From JAYPHU01 sp038127535 (GTDB lineage: Bacteria; Pseudomonadota; Alphaproteobacteria; Rhodospirillales; UBA2165): a stretch of DNA of 64,000 bases. Both the position numbers and the translations under genes were made by a program. Positions 37,727-47,803 of this stretch are shown piece by piece; the first letter of the stretch is position 1, and every line of letters starts with the position of its first letter. The notes beneath the pieces are model-generated. The model saw only the letters and a program-made list of their open reading frames with translations, did not search any database and was not told the origin of the DNA. The stretch covers positions 1-64,000 of the forward strand of contig JAYPHU010000011.1 of NCBI GenBank assembly GCA_038127535.1, in the 5' to 3' direction.

Positions 37727-38887
37727 TTGCGTTATGAAATCTTCGTCACGGTCTGGGGCGAACGATTTGTCCGAAAATTTTGCGACTTTGCGCTGGCCAG
37801 CCAACTAAGCCCCGGCAACCTGCCGGCATTGGCCAAAGATGCCGAGGTTATCTACCGAATCTATACTGACCGGGAGTCCCGCCAATATTTCAATGACGCT
37901 ATGCCCGCGCTTGAGGCCACCGGTGTCGCCGCCGAGTTAATCTTCTACGAAGAGATGACCTACAAGGGCGCGGCGCTGTCCGACGTGATTGCCGCATCCG
38001 ACCCCACTATCGTGAAGCATAATGTGCAGCGGGAAACCGCTCAGGACCACGTGCGCCTGGCGGCGGCAACACCCGGCACGGCGGCAATGTTGTTCGATTC
38101 AGACTTTATCTTCGCCGACGGGTCCTTGGCCTATATCGACGCCCAGCGCCGGGCGGGTAAGAAGGCGGTCGCCGGTATTTATTTGCGCTTGGAAGAGGAG
38201 GGGGCCTCGCCTGAGCTCGCCAAAATGCCGGCGGATGGCTGGCCGGCGCGCACGCTCGTGCAGCTTGGCCTGGAGCACATGCACCCGATCCAGCGCAGCA
38301 TGTTCATGGGTGCGGAATCGTTCTCCCCTTACCCTGCGCAGCTCAACTGGATGGTGGAGGCCGGCGGCCGCAAGGTGGGCTATATCACCCACTGTTTCTT
38401 CCCCCATCCGCTGATGATAGAGTTGGACGGCGGCGCGTTCTCCTACATGAGCACCATGGACTACGAGGTGACCCTGCGCGCGGCGGCCGACGAGGATATC
38501 TGCTTCGTCAATTCCTCGGATGATTTGTTGTTCTGTAAACTATCGACGGGTGGGTACCTGGCGGACCGGGGCGCCGCCGAGCCGCCGAGCCTGGAAACCA
38601 TGGCCCGGTTTATCCTCTCCAACACCAACGTCCGGCACCGGCTGTTTATGGAAACCCCAGTGCGGTTCATCGCCGATGATGGGAGCGGCATCGCCGGGAT
38701 GACCTTTGACACGGTCGCCTGCGCGTCCTCCGCCTTCGTCTCGGAAATCTATCAGTCGGTCGAGCTCACCTTGGCCAATCAGAGCGGGATAGATCCCAAA
38801 TCCATGATGTTCATCAAGAGCTACCTGGGCCCGATTGAGAACTTTATTTCGCCGCAGGTGAACGCCCGGATGGACAACTGGATGTAG
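37727..38887 (+). CDS. Glycosyltransferase-like hypothetical protein
   Basis: This 386-residue protein has a start at TTG 37727 that is weakly supported. It has an Asp-x-Asp type motif in AMLFDSDFIFADGSLAYID near residue 130, as in nucleotide-sugar-binding GT-A folds, and regularly spaced aromatic strands (GYITHCFFPHPLMIELDGG). I cannot assign a family with certainty. It follows scpB after 12 bases but is probably outside the core operon. Glycan modification of a cell-surface product is a guess. Codon use resembles its neighbours. Confidence 0.6.
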   Translation: MRYEIFVTVWGERFVRKFCDFALASQLSPGNLPALAKDAEVIYRIYTDRESRQYFNDAMPALEATGVAAELIFYEEMTYKGAALSDVIAASDPTIVKHNVQRETAQDHVRLAAATPGTAAMLFDSDFIFADGSLAYIDAQRRAGKKAVAGIYLRLEEEGASPELAKMPADGWPARTLVQLGLEHMHPIQRSMFMGAESFSPYPAQLNWMVEAGGRKVGYITHCFFPHPLMIELDGGAFSYMSTMDYEVTLRAAADEDICFVNSSDDLLFCKLSTGGYLADRGAAEPPSLETMARFILSNTNVRHRLFMETPVRFIADDGSGIAGMTFDTVACASSAFVSEIYQSVELTLANQSGIDPKSMMFIKSYLGPIENFISPQVNARMDNWM

Positions 38888-39120
38888 CCTCAACCCCACC
38901 GTTACATACCATCATATTGCGAATTGGGACTGGGTTGTTCGCGCCTATAATCTCAAAACTTATTTTTTTATCCCTTTAAGCTGCATGACTGGTCGTGGTC
39001 GTGAGCAGCCTGAAACACTTGTCAAACCTGCGGTTTATAGTGGTAAATGCGTATATGGGATCTACGAGGGGGCTTTGGAATTATTACGTATCTCGGGTAG
39101 TGTCTGTAGTTGGGGAAGCT

Positions 39121-40038
39121 ATGACTGGACAAGTTTCACCCGCCAACGAAAAGATCGACCTGAGCAAGCTCTCGGTGATCTTCGGCCAACCTGACAAGCA
39201 TGACGCACAGGAAATGGAGCGGCAGTTAGGCGTGCTCGGCATTCAGAACGTCAAGATTTTCCGCAATATGGACTGGGTTGCCCAGGCTGTTCACAGCGAA
39301 GAGGCCGATCTGTTCCTGTGCAATATGCTCGGCAATGAAAGCCACGCGCGGCGGATTTTCAGCAGCGTGAGAAATCAACAAGTGGGCGACAACCCATTCA
39401 TGGTTATGATGTCCATGGCCGGGATGATGACTGAAGATGACGTGCGGCGGTCCATCGATTCAGGCACCGATGATCTGATTACCCTGCCGTTCCGGCGAGA
39501 TAATTTTGTCACCCGGCTCAATGATCTCGCCTAGCATCGCAAGAAATTCGTCGCCACCGCTACCTATGTGGGCCCGACCTACCGCTCGGAATATCGGGAA
39601 GGGGAGCAGGGAACGGAAGAATTTGACGTGCCGAACCCGGTCTACACAATCGGCACCGGCAAATCCCGCGACGAGTTGCGCCAGCAAATCAACACCTCTT
39701 CGGTGGAGGTGAATGAGCGCAAGCTCAATACCGATGTCTAGACCATTAAGAGCATTATGGAGGAAATCAACCCCTTCTATCAGCTCTCTCAGATTGACAA
39801 GGAATTTATGAGCAAAGTCGATCTGATGCATGATGTTACCCAGTCGGTGCAGAGCCGCGCCAAGCGGATGCGCTATGAAAACCTGCTGCATCTTTGCGAT
39901 ATCGCCGGCAACATTGCTGACGATATCAAGGAAACCCCGAAGCCGCCGAACCTGCGCCACTTGCGCGCCATGCCCAAGCTGGTCGAGGGGTTTGATCTCG
40001 CGCTATCGATGGGGTCGGAGCTTTTGGCCCCCGGTTGA
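39121..40038 (+). pseudogene. Receiver-like (CheY-type) protein split by two TAG codons
   Basis: The frame opens at ATG 39121 with KLSVIFGQPDKHDAQEMERQ, a receiver-like fold (VIFGQPD, ADLFLCNM, NPFMVMMSMAGM, GTDDLITLPFRRDNFVTRL), then stops at TAG 39532-39534. It continues HRKKFVATATYVGPTYRSEY, a linker found after the receiver in this family, to TAG 39739-39741, then TIKSIMEEINPFYQLSQIDK and a helical C-terminal domain to TGA 40036. There is no indel across 305 codons. The canonical phospho-Asp position reads Cys/Asn (FLCNM), so the ancestral protein may have been a pseudo-receiver. Confidence 0.75.
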
Positions 40039-40222
40039 TGACTCCGTGGCCGAAGTTATTCTGGCTAGCCCTTGATTCCATTCAATAATTCGTAAAATTG
40101 AGCGCAATATTAAACATGCGGTTCCGATTGCTCTGAATCACTCATTCTGCCATTATGCGCCCCCGCGGGGAAGAACCCCCGCAGCGTTTAACAAGAATTT
40201 TCAGGCAAGAAAGTAAGTTCAC

Positions 40223-40444
40223 ATGGGAATTGGCGGAATTTGGCAATGGGTCGTTGTCCTGGCGATTGTACTTATCCTCTTTGGCGGACGGGGCAAGATT
40301 TCCCAGCTCATGGGTGATTTCGGCAAAGGGCTGAAGTCGTTCAAGAAGGGCATTAAGGAAGACGAGCCCGAGTCGGTCGAGGCGAAAGAAGCCGCGCCGG
40401 CTGCCAATCAACAGGCGTCCGTCGCCGAAGAAAAGAAAGACTGA
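40223..40444 (+). CDS. tatA: Sec-independent protein translocase TatA
   Basis: This 73-residue protein has the TatA layout: a short periplasmic N-terminus, one helix ([20 protein letters not shown]), the hinge FGGRGKI and an amphipathic helix ([20 protein letters not shown]). It polymerises to carry folded twin-arginine substrates across the inner membrane. It is first in tatABC. A GCGGGG/CCCCGC hairpin lies in the leader at 40165-40182. Confidence 0.95.
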   Translation: MGIGGIWQWVVVLAIVLILFGGRGKISQLMGDFGKGLKSFKKGIKEDEPESVEAKEAAPAANQQASVAEEKKD

Positions 40445-40516
40445 CTGCGAGACTGACCCCGCCGTCCGGTCTTTACCGGCGGCCGTCACTCGAACGCCCA
40501 GGGAGCGTTGGCCGCA

Positions 40517-41014
40517 ATGTTTGATATCGGCTGGCCCGAATTATTCCTCGTTGCTGTGGTCGTGCTTTTGGTCATCGGACCAAAGGAGCTGCCGCGCGTG
40601 CTGGCGAATATTGCCCGCTGGGTGAGTAAGGCCAAATCGGTGACCCGTGAATTCCGAAGCCATGTGGATGACATGATCCGGGAAAGCGAGCTGGATGATG
40701 TTAGGCGCCAGTTCGACGCGGCGGCCAGCGGCGACGTCAACGCCATGATCGAAAACACAATCGATCCAGACGGCGATCTCAAAAACTCCATCGACTTTGC
40801 CGATCCGGAAGTCGAGGACACGTTCGAGACCGAGGACGATCTGGATGTCTATTCCATCGGCGACTATGACGGCATGGACGATTATGCCGATGATATCGAT
40901 AGCGACGATGACGTGGACGGCGGCGAACCGGAAATATTGAAGCAAGCTGAAGCCGAACCGGACGAGCCGGCGCCTGAATCTGCCCCGGACAAAAAAGAAA
41001 GTACTGCGTCGTGA
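40517..41014 (+). CDS. tatB: Sec-independent protein translocase TatB
   Basis: This 165-residue protein starts MFDIGWPELFLVAVVVLLVI at ATG 40517; the frame from TTG 40508 adds three residues. The family GPKELPRVLANIARWVSKAK amphipathic helix follows. A long acidic C-terminal tail (about residues 90-160) is typical of alphaproteobacterial TatB. It forms the TatBC receptor for signal peptides. It overlaps tatC by four bases (GTGA). Confidence 0.94.
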   Translation: MFDIGWPELFLVAVVVLLVIGPKELPRVLANIARWVSKAKSVTREFRSHVDDMIRESELDDVRRQFDAAASGDVNAMIENTIDPDGDLKNSIDFADPEVEDTFETEDDLDVYSIGDYDGMDDYADDIDSDDDVDGGEPEILKQAEAEPDEPAPESAPDKKESTAS

Positions 41015-41838
41015 GCGAGGAGGGGGCAAACGACAGCGGCTCCAAGATGCCGCTTCTCGAGCATCTGGTGGAGCTCCGTACCCGGCTCCTGAAATCCGTG
41101 ATCGCCATCATCGTGCTGTTCTTTGCGCTCTTTGCGGTGAAGGAACATATCTACAGCTTCTTGGTGCAGCCCCTGGCCGACATCCTGCAGGAGCAGGGCG
41201 GCAACCGGCGGCTGATCTTCACCGCCCTGCATGAAGCGTTCTTCACCTATATCAAGGTCTCCTTCTGGACGGCGATCTTTGTCGCTTTTCCTTTCATCGC
41301 CATGCAGTTTTGGCGGTTCGTCGCACCCGGTCTTTATGAGAGCGAGAAAAAGGCGCTGATGCCGTATCTGTTCATCTCGCCGATCTTATTCTTTATGGGC
41401 GGCGCGCTGGTCTACTACTTTATCTTTCCCCTGGCCTGGCGGTTCTTCATCAGCTTCGAAGCGCCGGGCACCGTGGATACCCTGGCGGTCCAGCTTGAGC
41501 CCAAGGTCAACGAATACCTGTCCCTGGTTATGCGGCTGATTTTCGCCTTCGGCATCAGCTTTCAGTTGCCGGTGGTGCTCACCCTAATGGCGCGGGCAGG
41601 CATGACCACCTCCGTCGGGCTTGCCGCCAAGCGCAAATACGCCATCGTCTTTTCCTTTATCGGCGCGGCGATCATCACGCCGCCCGACGTGATCAGCCAG
41701 GTCGGCCTCGCCATCCCGATCATTATTCTCTACGAAGCGTCGATCATTTCTGTCCGCATGGTCGAGAAAAAGAAGGGCATCGAGATCGAGGACGACGATG
41801 ACGATCTTCTCGAGGAAACTGACTTCAACCAGGCTTAG
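41011..41838 (+). CDS. tatC: Sec-independent protein translocase TatC
   Basis: This 275-residue, six-helix receptor starts at GTG 41011. The conserved N-terminal MPLLEHLVELRTRLLKSVIA, the first periplasmic-loop proline region, FWRFVAPGLYESEKKALMPY and the C-terminal SFIGAAIITPPDVISQVGLA are all present. It recognises the twin-arginine motif. The stop is TAG. It is followed by serS after 90 bases. Confidence 0.95.
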   Translation: MSEEGANDSGSKMPLLEHLVELRTRLLKSVIAIIVLFFALFAVKEHIYSFLVQPLADILQEQGGNRRLIFTALHEAFFTYIKVSFWTAIFVAFPFIAMQFWRFVAPGLYESEKKALMPYLFISPILFFMGGALVYYFIFPLAWRFFISFEAPGTVDTLAVQLEPKVNEYLSLVMRLIFAFGISFQLPVVLTLMARAGMTTSVGLAAKRKYAIVFSFIGAAIITPPDVISQVGLAIPIIILYEASIISVRMVEKKKGIEIEDDDDDLLEETDFNQA

Positions 41839-41928
41839 GCTCACTCCCCTGGCTCCGGCCCCTTGCCCCCATTCTGCGTCGCGACTATAAGTCCCACCGG
41901 TAATAGCTAACGACTTCAGAGAGTTCGC

Positions 41929-43215
41929 ATGTTCGATATCCGCTGGATACGGGAAGAGCCCGACGCCTTGGACGCGGGCATGGCGCGCCGGGGCCTGGAG
42001 CCCATGGCCGCGCAATTGATCGAGATCGACAAGCGCCGCCGGGACGCGCAGACCCGCGCGCAGGAGCTGCAGACCCGCCGCAACGAGCTCTCCAAGGAAA
42101 TCGGTAAGGCCAAGGCCGCCGGTGAAGACGTCAGCGCCGCTATCGCCGAGGTGCAGAACTCCAAAGACGCGCAGGCCGCCGCCGAAGACGAGGCTAAAAC
42201 CGTCGGTGAGGAGTTGGACGCCGCGCTTTCCGGCCTGCCCAACGTACCGCTCGACGATGTGCCCGACGGCGCGGATGAAGACGACAATATCGAGGTCCGC
42301 ACTTGGGGGGATCCTAAAAAATTCGGCTTTACGCCCAAGGAGCACTTCGACATCGGCGAAGGCCTCGGGCTGATGGATTTCGAGACCGCGGCCAAAATGT
42401 CTGGCGCCCGGTTCTGCATCCTGTCCGGCACACTTGCGCGGATGGAACGGGCCTTGGCCGCCTTCATGCTGGATCTGCATACGGTTGAGAACGGCTATAC
42501 GGAAGTTAACCCGCCGGCCCTGGTGCGGGAAAATGCAGCCTTCGGCACCGGCCAGTTGCCCAAGTTTGAGGAAGACCTGTTCAAGACCACCAATGACTTT
42601 TGGCTCATCCCGACGGCCGAGGTGCCGCTGACCAACATGGTCGCCGATGAAATTCTGGACGAAGACACGCTACCCAGACGGATGGCCGCCATGACCTGGT
42701 GTTTCCGCTCCGAGGCGGGCGCAGCGGGGCGGGACACGCGCGGCATGATCCGCCAGCACCAGTTCACCAAGGTCGAGCTGGTCAGCATCGTCCATCCGGA
42801 TGAGTCCCTGGCCGAGCTGGAACGCATGACCAACTGTGCCGAGGAAGTGCTCAAGCGGCTGGGACTGCCCTACCGGACGATCATGCTCTGCACCGGTGAT
42901 ATGGGCTTCAGCGCGCGCAAGACCTACGATATCGAAGTGTGGCTGCCCGGCCAGAACGAGGGCCAGGGCCGCTACCGTGAAATCTCGTCCTGCTCCACTT
43001 GCGGGGATTTTCAGGCCCGCCGCATGAAGGCCCGGTTCCGTCCCAAGGAAGGGAAGGGCACCCAGTTCGTCCACACGCTCAACGGTTCCGGCATCGCTGT
43101 TGGCCGCGCGCTCATCGCCGTGTTGGAGAACTACCAGCAGGAAGACGGTTCCGTCGTCGTGCCCGAAGCGCTGCGCCCCTACATGGGCGGGCTCGAGGTC
43201 ATCGAAAAGGCCTAA
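41929..43215 (+). CDS. serS: Seryl-tRNA synthetase
   Basis: This 428-residue class II synthetase has an N-terminal antiparallel coiled-coil arm (about residues 25-105) that contacts the long variable arm of tRNA-Ser. Motif 2 is [20 protein letters not shown] and motif 3 is [20 protein letters not shown]. The start [20 protein letters not shown] is the family start. It precedes surE by 3 bases, so serS-surE-pcm-peptidase are likely cotranscribed. Confidence 0.96.
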   Translation: MFDIRWIREEPDALDAGMARRGLEPMAAQLIEIDKRRRDAQTRAQELQTRRNELSKEIGKAKAAGEDVSAAIAEVQNSKDAQAAAEDEAKTVGEELDAALSGLPNVPLDDVPDGADEDDNIEVRTWGDPKKFGFTPKEHFDIGEGLGLMDFETAAKMSGARFCILSGTLARMERALAAFMLDLHTVENGYTEVNPPALVRENAAFGTGQLPKFEEDLFKTTNDFWLIPTAEVPLTNMVADEILDEDTLPRRMAAMTWCFRSEAGAAGRDTRGMIRQHQFTKVELVSIVHPDESLAELERMTNCAEEVLKRLGLPYRTIMLCTGDMGFSARKTYDIEVWLPGQNEGQGRYREISSCSTCGDFQARRMKARFRPKEGKGTQFVHTLNGSGIAVGRALIAVLENYQQEDGSVVVPEALRPYMGGLEVIEKA

Positions 43216-43218
43216 ATC

Positions 43219-44025
43219 ATGCTGAACGCGCCCCTCAATCTTAAAAAGGCGCGGGTGCTGATCTGCAATGATGACGGGATCGACGCCAAGGGCATTAAGC
43301 TGTTGGAAAAGATCGCCAAGCCGCTGGTTGGCGAGCTCTGGGTCGTGGCCCCGGCGACCGAACAAAGCGCCACGGGGCATTCCCTATCTTTACGTACACC
43401 GATCCGCATCAAAAAGCGCGGTCCCCGGCGCTTTTCCGTGAGCGGCACCCCCACCGACTGCGTTTTACTTGCGGTTAACCAAATCATGAAAGAGTGCAAG
43501 CCGGACTTGATGTTTTCGGGCATCAACCAGGGACGAAACGTAGGCGAAGATATGACTTATTCAGGCACCATTGCAGCGGCGATGGAGGCGACACTGTTCG
43601 GGATTCCGGCCATTGCGTTTAGCCAGGCGACCGACGGGGACACAGGAACGGTCGCCGGCAAGGCAAACTTCGGCCCGGCGGAAAAATGGTGCGCACAGAT
43701 CATCCGCAAATTGGTGACCGTGGACTGGCCCCGGGACGTGCTGATGAATGTTAATTTCCCGAATGCGCCGGCAGCCAAGGTGACCCGGATCGAGGTGACC
43801 CGGGAGGGGCGGCAAAAACTGGGCGACGAGATTATCGAGAGCTTTGATCCACGGGGCGAGCCCTATTACTGGATCGGAGCAATGCGGCATAGGCCCGGCG
43901 GGCATCCGGCGGGCACGGATTTACAGGCGATGGAAACGGGAACGGTGTCAGTGACGCCGCTCTCCATGGATATGACCCATCGCCCCACAATGAAAAAACT
44001 AAAGGGCGTGTTCGAAGGCAAATAA
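43219..44025 (+). CDS. surE: 5'-nucleotidase SurE
   Basis: This 268-residue divalent-metal nucleotidase/exopolyphosphatase is linked to stress survival. The metal-binding N-terminus is VLICNDDGIDAKGIKLLEKI. Other motifs are SGTPTDCVLLAVNQI and MFSGINQGRNVGEDMTYSGT. It is the usual partner of pcm, which follows after 16 bases. Confidence 0.95.
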   Translation: MLNAPLNLKKARVLICNDDGIDAKGIKLLEKIAKPLVGELWVVAPATEQSATGHSLSLRTPIRIKKRGPRRFSVSGTPTDCVLLAVNQIMKECKPDLMFSGINQGRNVGEDMTYSGTIAAAMEATLFGIPAIAFSQATDGDTGTVAGKANFGPAEKWCAQIIRKLVTVDWPRDVLMNVNFPNAPAAKVTRIEVTREGRQKLGDEIIESFDPRGEPYYWIGAMRHRPGGHPAGTDLQAMETGTVSVTPLSMDMTHRPTMKKLKGVFEGK

Positions 44026-44041
44026 GGTTAGGACAGGCCGG

Positions 44042-44734
44042 ATGAACATGGAAATGAGCCAGGAAGTAAGCCAGGAATTTGGCTGCGAAGGCGGCCGCGA
44101 TTACCGGCAAGCACGCCTCGTGCTGGGGTTGCGTAGCGCCGGTGTCACTGACACGCGTGTGATGTCGGCGATGGAGGCGATCCCCAGGGAAATCTTCGTG
44201 CCAAAGGCCTTCCACCATCACGCCTATGAAAACGTCACTCTGCCCATCGGTCATCAGCAAACCCTGAGCCAGCCCGGCATCGTCGGTGTCATGACTCAGG
44301 CCCTGGACGTCACCGATCGCTCGAAGGTGCTGGAGGTCGGCACCGGCTCCGGCTATCAAACATCGGTTTTGGCGAAGCTCTGCCGGCGGGTCTATACGGT
44401 CGAACGCTACCGGCCCTTGCTGGCTGTGGCCGAACAGCGGTTTAAGGAACTGAAACTGCACAACATCACCACCAAGCTGGGCGATGGGACCCTGGGTTGG
44501 GTGGAGCAAACCCCGTTCGAACGGATCATTGTCACCGCCGCGGCGCTGGATGTGCCGCCGGTGCTCGCCGATCAGTTGACGCTTGGCGGGATCATGGTCG
44601 TGCCGATCGGCTCAGACCCATCGTTTCAGACGATCCTCAAGGTCGTGCGCCACGAAGACGGGTTCGAGACCGAGGAACTCCGCGATGTGAAATTCGTGCC
44701 GCTGATCCCGGCGGAGGTGCAGGAAGCGGTATGA
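44042..44734 (+). CDS. pcm: Protein-L-isoaspartate O-methyltransferase
   Basis: This 230-residue repair methyltransferase restores L-isoaspartyl damage with SAM. Motif I is VLEVGTGSGYQTSVLAKLCR. The isoaspartate-site region IGHQQTLSQPGIVGVMTQAL matches the family signature, better than the paralogue at 548. The order serS-surE-pcm-lipoprotein peptidase is conserved. It overlaps the next gene by ATGA. Confidence 0.95.
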   Translation: MNMEMSQEVSQEFGCEGGRDYRQARLVLGLRSAGVTDTRVMSAMEAIPREIFVPKAFHHHAYENVTLPIGHQQTLSQPGIVGVMTQALDVTDRSKVLEVGTGSGYQTSVLAKLCRRVYTVERYRPLLAVAEQRFKELKLHNITTKLGDGTLGWVEQTPFERIIVTAAALDVPPVLADQLTLGGIMVVPIGSDPSFQTILKVVRHEDGFETEELRDVKFVPLIPAEVQEAV

Positions 44735-45903
44735 TCACGTTTCGTCAGATATGCCTCTCCACACGCAGCGCCGGCGTTCTGAGCCTGGCGCTGTTGATGG
44801 GCGCCTGCGGTAATCTGGAATGGCCGCCCAAGAGCGGCAGCGTCGGCCACGCGTCGCGGCCCAATCCGACTGTCTTGTCAGTGCCGATGAACGACAAATC
44901 CCTGCAGGCGCCGGACAACGTAATCTCCGTGAGGCAGTTTGATACGGTGGAGGTCGTGGCTGGGCGTTATGGTGTCTCGCCGAGAGCGCTGATCCGAGCC
45001 AATAGTCTGAAAGCGCCGTACCGGTTGCGGCCAGGCATGCGATTGACTTTGCCCGAGCAGCGAAAGCACGCGGTGGCGCGTGGCGATACGATTTCCGAAA
45101 TTGCGCATAAGTATAATGTGGACGCGTTTGAGCTGGCGCAGCTGAACCAGCTGAGCCCGCCCTATACAATTTACATCGGCCAGGACCTGTCCATCCCCGA
45201 CACCGAAAGCAAGCCGGTTGATCTGGCAGCCTTTAAACGGCCCGACGCAGAGGAGCGAACGGTCTCCCGTGCGCCGCTGCCCACTCTCGAGGTGACCCGG
45301 GACGAACCCGCACCCGCGCCGGAACAGCTGCGAGCCGAGGCCGCCGAGCCGGAGCCGGTCATCGCCGAAAAGATCAAATCCACACCCACGCCCGGCGTCA
45401 AACCCGACCGGGATACAAAAGTCGCATCGCTTCCCCAAACCCGCCGGGAGCCGTCCCGCACCTTGCCTCGCGCCCGTAAAGGATCAGCCTTCGGCTGGCC
45501 GGTCGACGGCCGGCTGGTCTCCAGCTTCGGCTCCAAAGGGTCTGGCTTGCGCAATGACGGCGTCAATATCGCGGCCAAGAAAGGCGCGCCGGTCCGAGCC
45601 GCGCGCGGTGGCGTAGTCGCCTATGCCGGGAACGAACTTCGCGGCTTCGGCAATCTTCTGCTGATCAAACATCCCAACGGCTGGGTCACCGCCTATGCCC
45701 ACAATGACACGCTTCTCGTAGATAGGGGCGAAAAGGTCAGCCGCGGCCAGGTGATCGCCAGGGTCGGGGACTCGGGCAACGTCACCTCGCCGCAGATTCA
45801 CTTCGAAATCCGTAAGAACAACAAGGCTGTCGATCCAGTCCGCCAGATCAGCGGCCGGGCAAACCGCCGCACCGCCCGCGCCAAGAAGAGTAGCTCCGGA
45901 TAG
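44731..45903 (+). CDS. LysM and M23 peptidase-domain lipoprotein (NlpD-like)
   Basis: This 390-residue lipoprotein starts at ATG 44731, overlapping the pcm stop. It has a lipobox (LALLMGACGN) with the lipidated Cys near residue 28 and two LysM repeats (QFDTVEVVAGRYGVSPRALI, GDTISEIAHKYNVDAFELAQ). A Pro/Glu-rich linker precedes a C-terminal LytM/M23 domain (SGLRNDGVNIAAKKGAPVRA, HPNGWVTAYAHNDTLL, SPQIHFEIRKNN). The domain has the HxH text, but the first metal His of active M23 enzymes is replaced by Asn in GVNIAA. As in E. coli NlpD, it is likely an amidase activator rather than a peptidase. Confidence 0.9.
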   Translation: MITFRQICLSTRSAGVLSLALLMGACGNLEWPPKSGSVGHASRPNPTVLSVPMNDKSLQAPDNVISVRQFDTVEVVAGRYGVSPRALIRANSLKAPYRLRPGMRLTLPEQRKHAVARGDTISEIAHKYNVDAFELAQLNQLSPPYTIYIGQDLSIPDTESKPVDLAAFKRPDAEERTVSRAPLPTLEVTRDEPAPAPEQLRAEAAEPEPVIAEKIKSTPTPGVKPDRDTKVASLPQTRREPSRTLPRARKGSAFGWPVDGRLVSSFGSKGSGLRNDGVNIAAKKGAPVRAARGGVVAYAGNELRGFGNLLLIKHPNGWVTAYAHNDTLLVDRGEKVSRGQVIARVGDSGNVTSPQIHFEIRKNNKAVDPVRQISGRANRRTARAKKSSSG

Positions 45904-45947
45904 GGGTAGAGCGGCGGAGGCAGGTTGGCGGAACCCTGAAGCGTTCC

Positions 45948-46796
45948 CTATCTCGGTGCCTTTGTTTCTCGACGAGCCATGTAGTAAGTGCCAATAAAAA
46001 TGACTGCTGCGCCAACCCACGTCCAAAGATCGGTCACCTCTCCAAAGAACATAAATCCAAGGACAGAGATGATTGGCAGACGTATGAACATCACAGTGGA
46101 TACCAAGCTTGCGTCCGCCACAATGTAGGCCCGGGACAGGGACCATTGCGCCAGGAAGGCCAAGCCTCCCATGAAAAAGAGCCATGCCCATTCGGCCCCT
46201 GAAGGCGTCACCCACTCATTGATGGCCAGAGGCAGGGAAAAGGGTAGCTGCAATGCGAACCCATAGAACACGATGGATAGGGTCATATCCGTATGGGATA
46301 GCTTTCTGAGCAGGACATCGCTCAAGCCATATGCCGCCGCCGCGCCAATCGCCGCTAACATTCCGGGATGGATGTCCCCAAAGCCGGGACGCAGCGCGAT
46401 GGCAACGCCTACAAAACCGACGAACATAGCAACCCAGCGATGCAGGCCAACCCGCTCGCGAAGTATTAGAATGGCGAACAATATTACAAATAATGGCAGG
46501 GAAAAATGTAGCGTCACCGCTTCGCCCAACGGAATCAGGGTCATCGAGAGAAACGATAGGCTCATCCCGGCATTGCCGGCAAAATTCCGTATGATGTTTA
46601 ATCCGACCTGTTGAGTTTTCAGACTGATCAGCCCGCGTCGAATTATAAACGGCAACAAAATCATAATTCCGGTCACGTGTCGAAAAAACGTCTGCTCAAA
46701 TGCCCCAATATTTGCTGTGGCTGACAGGTGCCGGACAATCACAAAGGCCAGCGAAAAGAACAACGCTGCTGACGCCATCCAGAGGATGCCTTTCAT
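45948..46796 (-). CDS. EamA/DMT family transporter
   Basis: This inner-membrane exporter of about 282 residues has ten helices in two EamA repeats. The first contains MASAALFFSLAFVIVRHLSA and FAILILRERVGLHRWVAMFV; the second contains FMGGLAFLAQWSLSRAYIVA and a final helix WTWVGAAVIFIGTYYMARR. The start is taken at ATG 46796 because the segment up to ATG 46844 is polar and lacks a ribosome site. It is transcribed convergently with the NlpD-like gene, 44 bases away, and starts the accessory insert. The substrate is unknown. Confidence 0.88.
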   Translation of the reverse strand: MKGILWMASAALFFSLAFVIVRHLSATANIGAFEQTFFRHVTGIMILLPFIIRRGLISLKTQQVGLNIIRNFAGNAGMSLSFLSMTLIPLGEAVTLHFSLPLFVILFAILILRERVGLHRWVAMFVGFVGVAIALRPGFGDIHPGMLAAIGAAAAYGLSDVLLRKLSHTDMTLSIVFYGFALQLPFSLPLAINEWVTPSGAEWAWLFFMGGLAFLAQWSLSRAYIVADASLVSTVMFIRLPIISVLGFMFFGEVTDLWTWVGAAVIFIGTYYMARRETKAPR

Positions 46797-46969
46797 TGGG
46801 CTCTGGGTGTGAAGGGGTTCGGAAGTCGATGGCGGGGGAAGCATGCGGGGAGTGTGCTACCAGGGCATCCAGGCTGCAACAAAAACAAACGCCGATCTGC
46901 CCGAGCCAACAGTCGAAAAATCTGGTCTGTCTATGAGGTTGACCGAACCAACAACGTTATCGGGGTGAA

Positions 46970-47803
46970 CTACAATTTTGTAGCCCGGTCGGCATGCGTA
47001 TCGAGAAACGGGCCAAGCACGGCGTTAAACCGATCCGGTTGTTCCAGATTGCTTAAGTGCCCCGCATCGGGAATAATTTCCAACCGGGCATCCCTAATCC
47101 TGTCCTCTAGTTGCCGCCCGATTTCGGGTGATGTCAGCCGGTCAAATTCCCCATAAATTAAGAGAGCCGGAACATCTATGGCAGAAAGGTCATTGCTCGC
47201 GTCAAAATAAACACTTGCTGCGAGTGTCTTGAGATAGCTTTCCTTCCGAAGTTCCAAAAGGCTTTCCTCTAATCTCTCCCGGGCATCGACGCCGCAATTG
47301 GGACCCAGCAGTGAGTCGAGCAGAGCCGGCGCCAGATCGGCGAATGATTTTCCTTCCAACAGCGGCTGTTGCCGCAGCCGGAGGAATTCCGCGCGCTTTT
47401 CTTCCGATAAAGCCGTCTCAAAGCCGAAATGGGTATCGCAGAGGGTCAACGTGGCAATTCGGTCAGCATAGCGCGGCTGGAAATCCAATAGAATTCGCCC
47501 TCCCATCGAAAGTCCAACCAGATGCGCGGTCTCTACCTCAAGCCAATCCAGGAGCCGGTTTAGATCATCGCCAAACTCGCTGAACTCCAGGTCTCCGGGA
47601 TAGTCGGCTGACGCCCCATAACCGCGAGCATCCCAGGCGACGGTCGTAAAGCGATCGGCCAAGGCCCCGCATTGGTCCGCCCAATTGGAACGGTTGCCGC
47701 CAATGCCATGAAGAAAAACAACGACAGGGCCCGAACCAGCCCTCTCATAAGCGATCCGGGGTGATCCGGGGACGAAATCCAGATCGGATTTGGCTGAAAT
47801 CAT
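46970..47803 (-). CDS. Alpha/beta hydrolase (possible N-formylmaleamate deformylase-like)
   Basis: This 277-residue alpha/beta-hydrolase has the oxyanion HG segment VVVFLHGIGGNRSNW, nucleophile elbow GLSMGGRILLDFQ near residue 98 and the C-terminal His in IPDAGHLSNLEQ. The core resembles 3-oxoadipate enol-lactonases. Its start overlaps the stop of the NicX-like gene (ATGA at 47800-47803). In nicotinate catabolism NicX ring-cleavage is followed by an alpha/beta hydrolase, NicD, so the pairing suggests an analogous role. The assignment rests on context. Confidence 0.75.
   Translation of the reverse strand: MISAKSDLDFVPGSPRIAYERAGSGPVVVFLHGIGGNRSNWADQCGALADRFTTVAWDARGYGASADYPGDLEFSEFGDDLNRLLDWLEVETAHLVGLSMGGRILLDFQPRYADRIATLTLCDTHFGFETALSEEKRAEFLRLRQQPLLEGKSFADLAPALLDSLLGPNCGVDARERLEESLLELRKESYLKTLAASVYFDASNDLSAIDVPALLIYGEFDRLTSPEIGRQLEDRIRDARLEIIPDAGHLSNLEQPDRFNAVLGPFLDTHADRATKL

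Noticed and set aside
40165..40182. GCGGGG/CCCCGC hairpin before tatA as a riboswitch
   Set aside because: Short stem with no conserved aptamer features; at most a leader hairpin.
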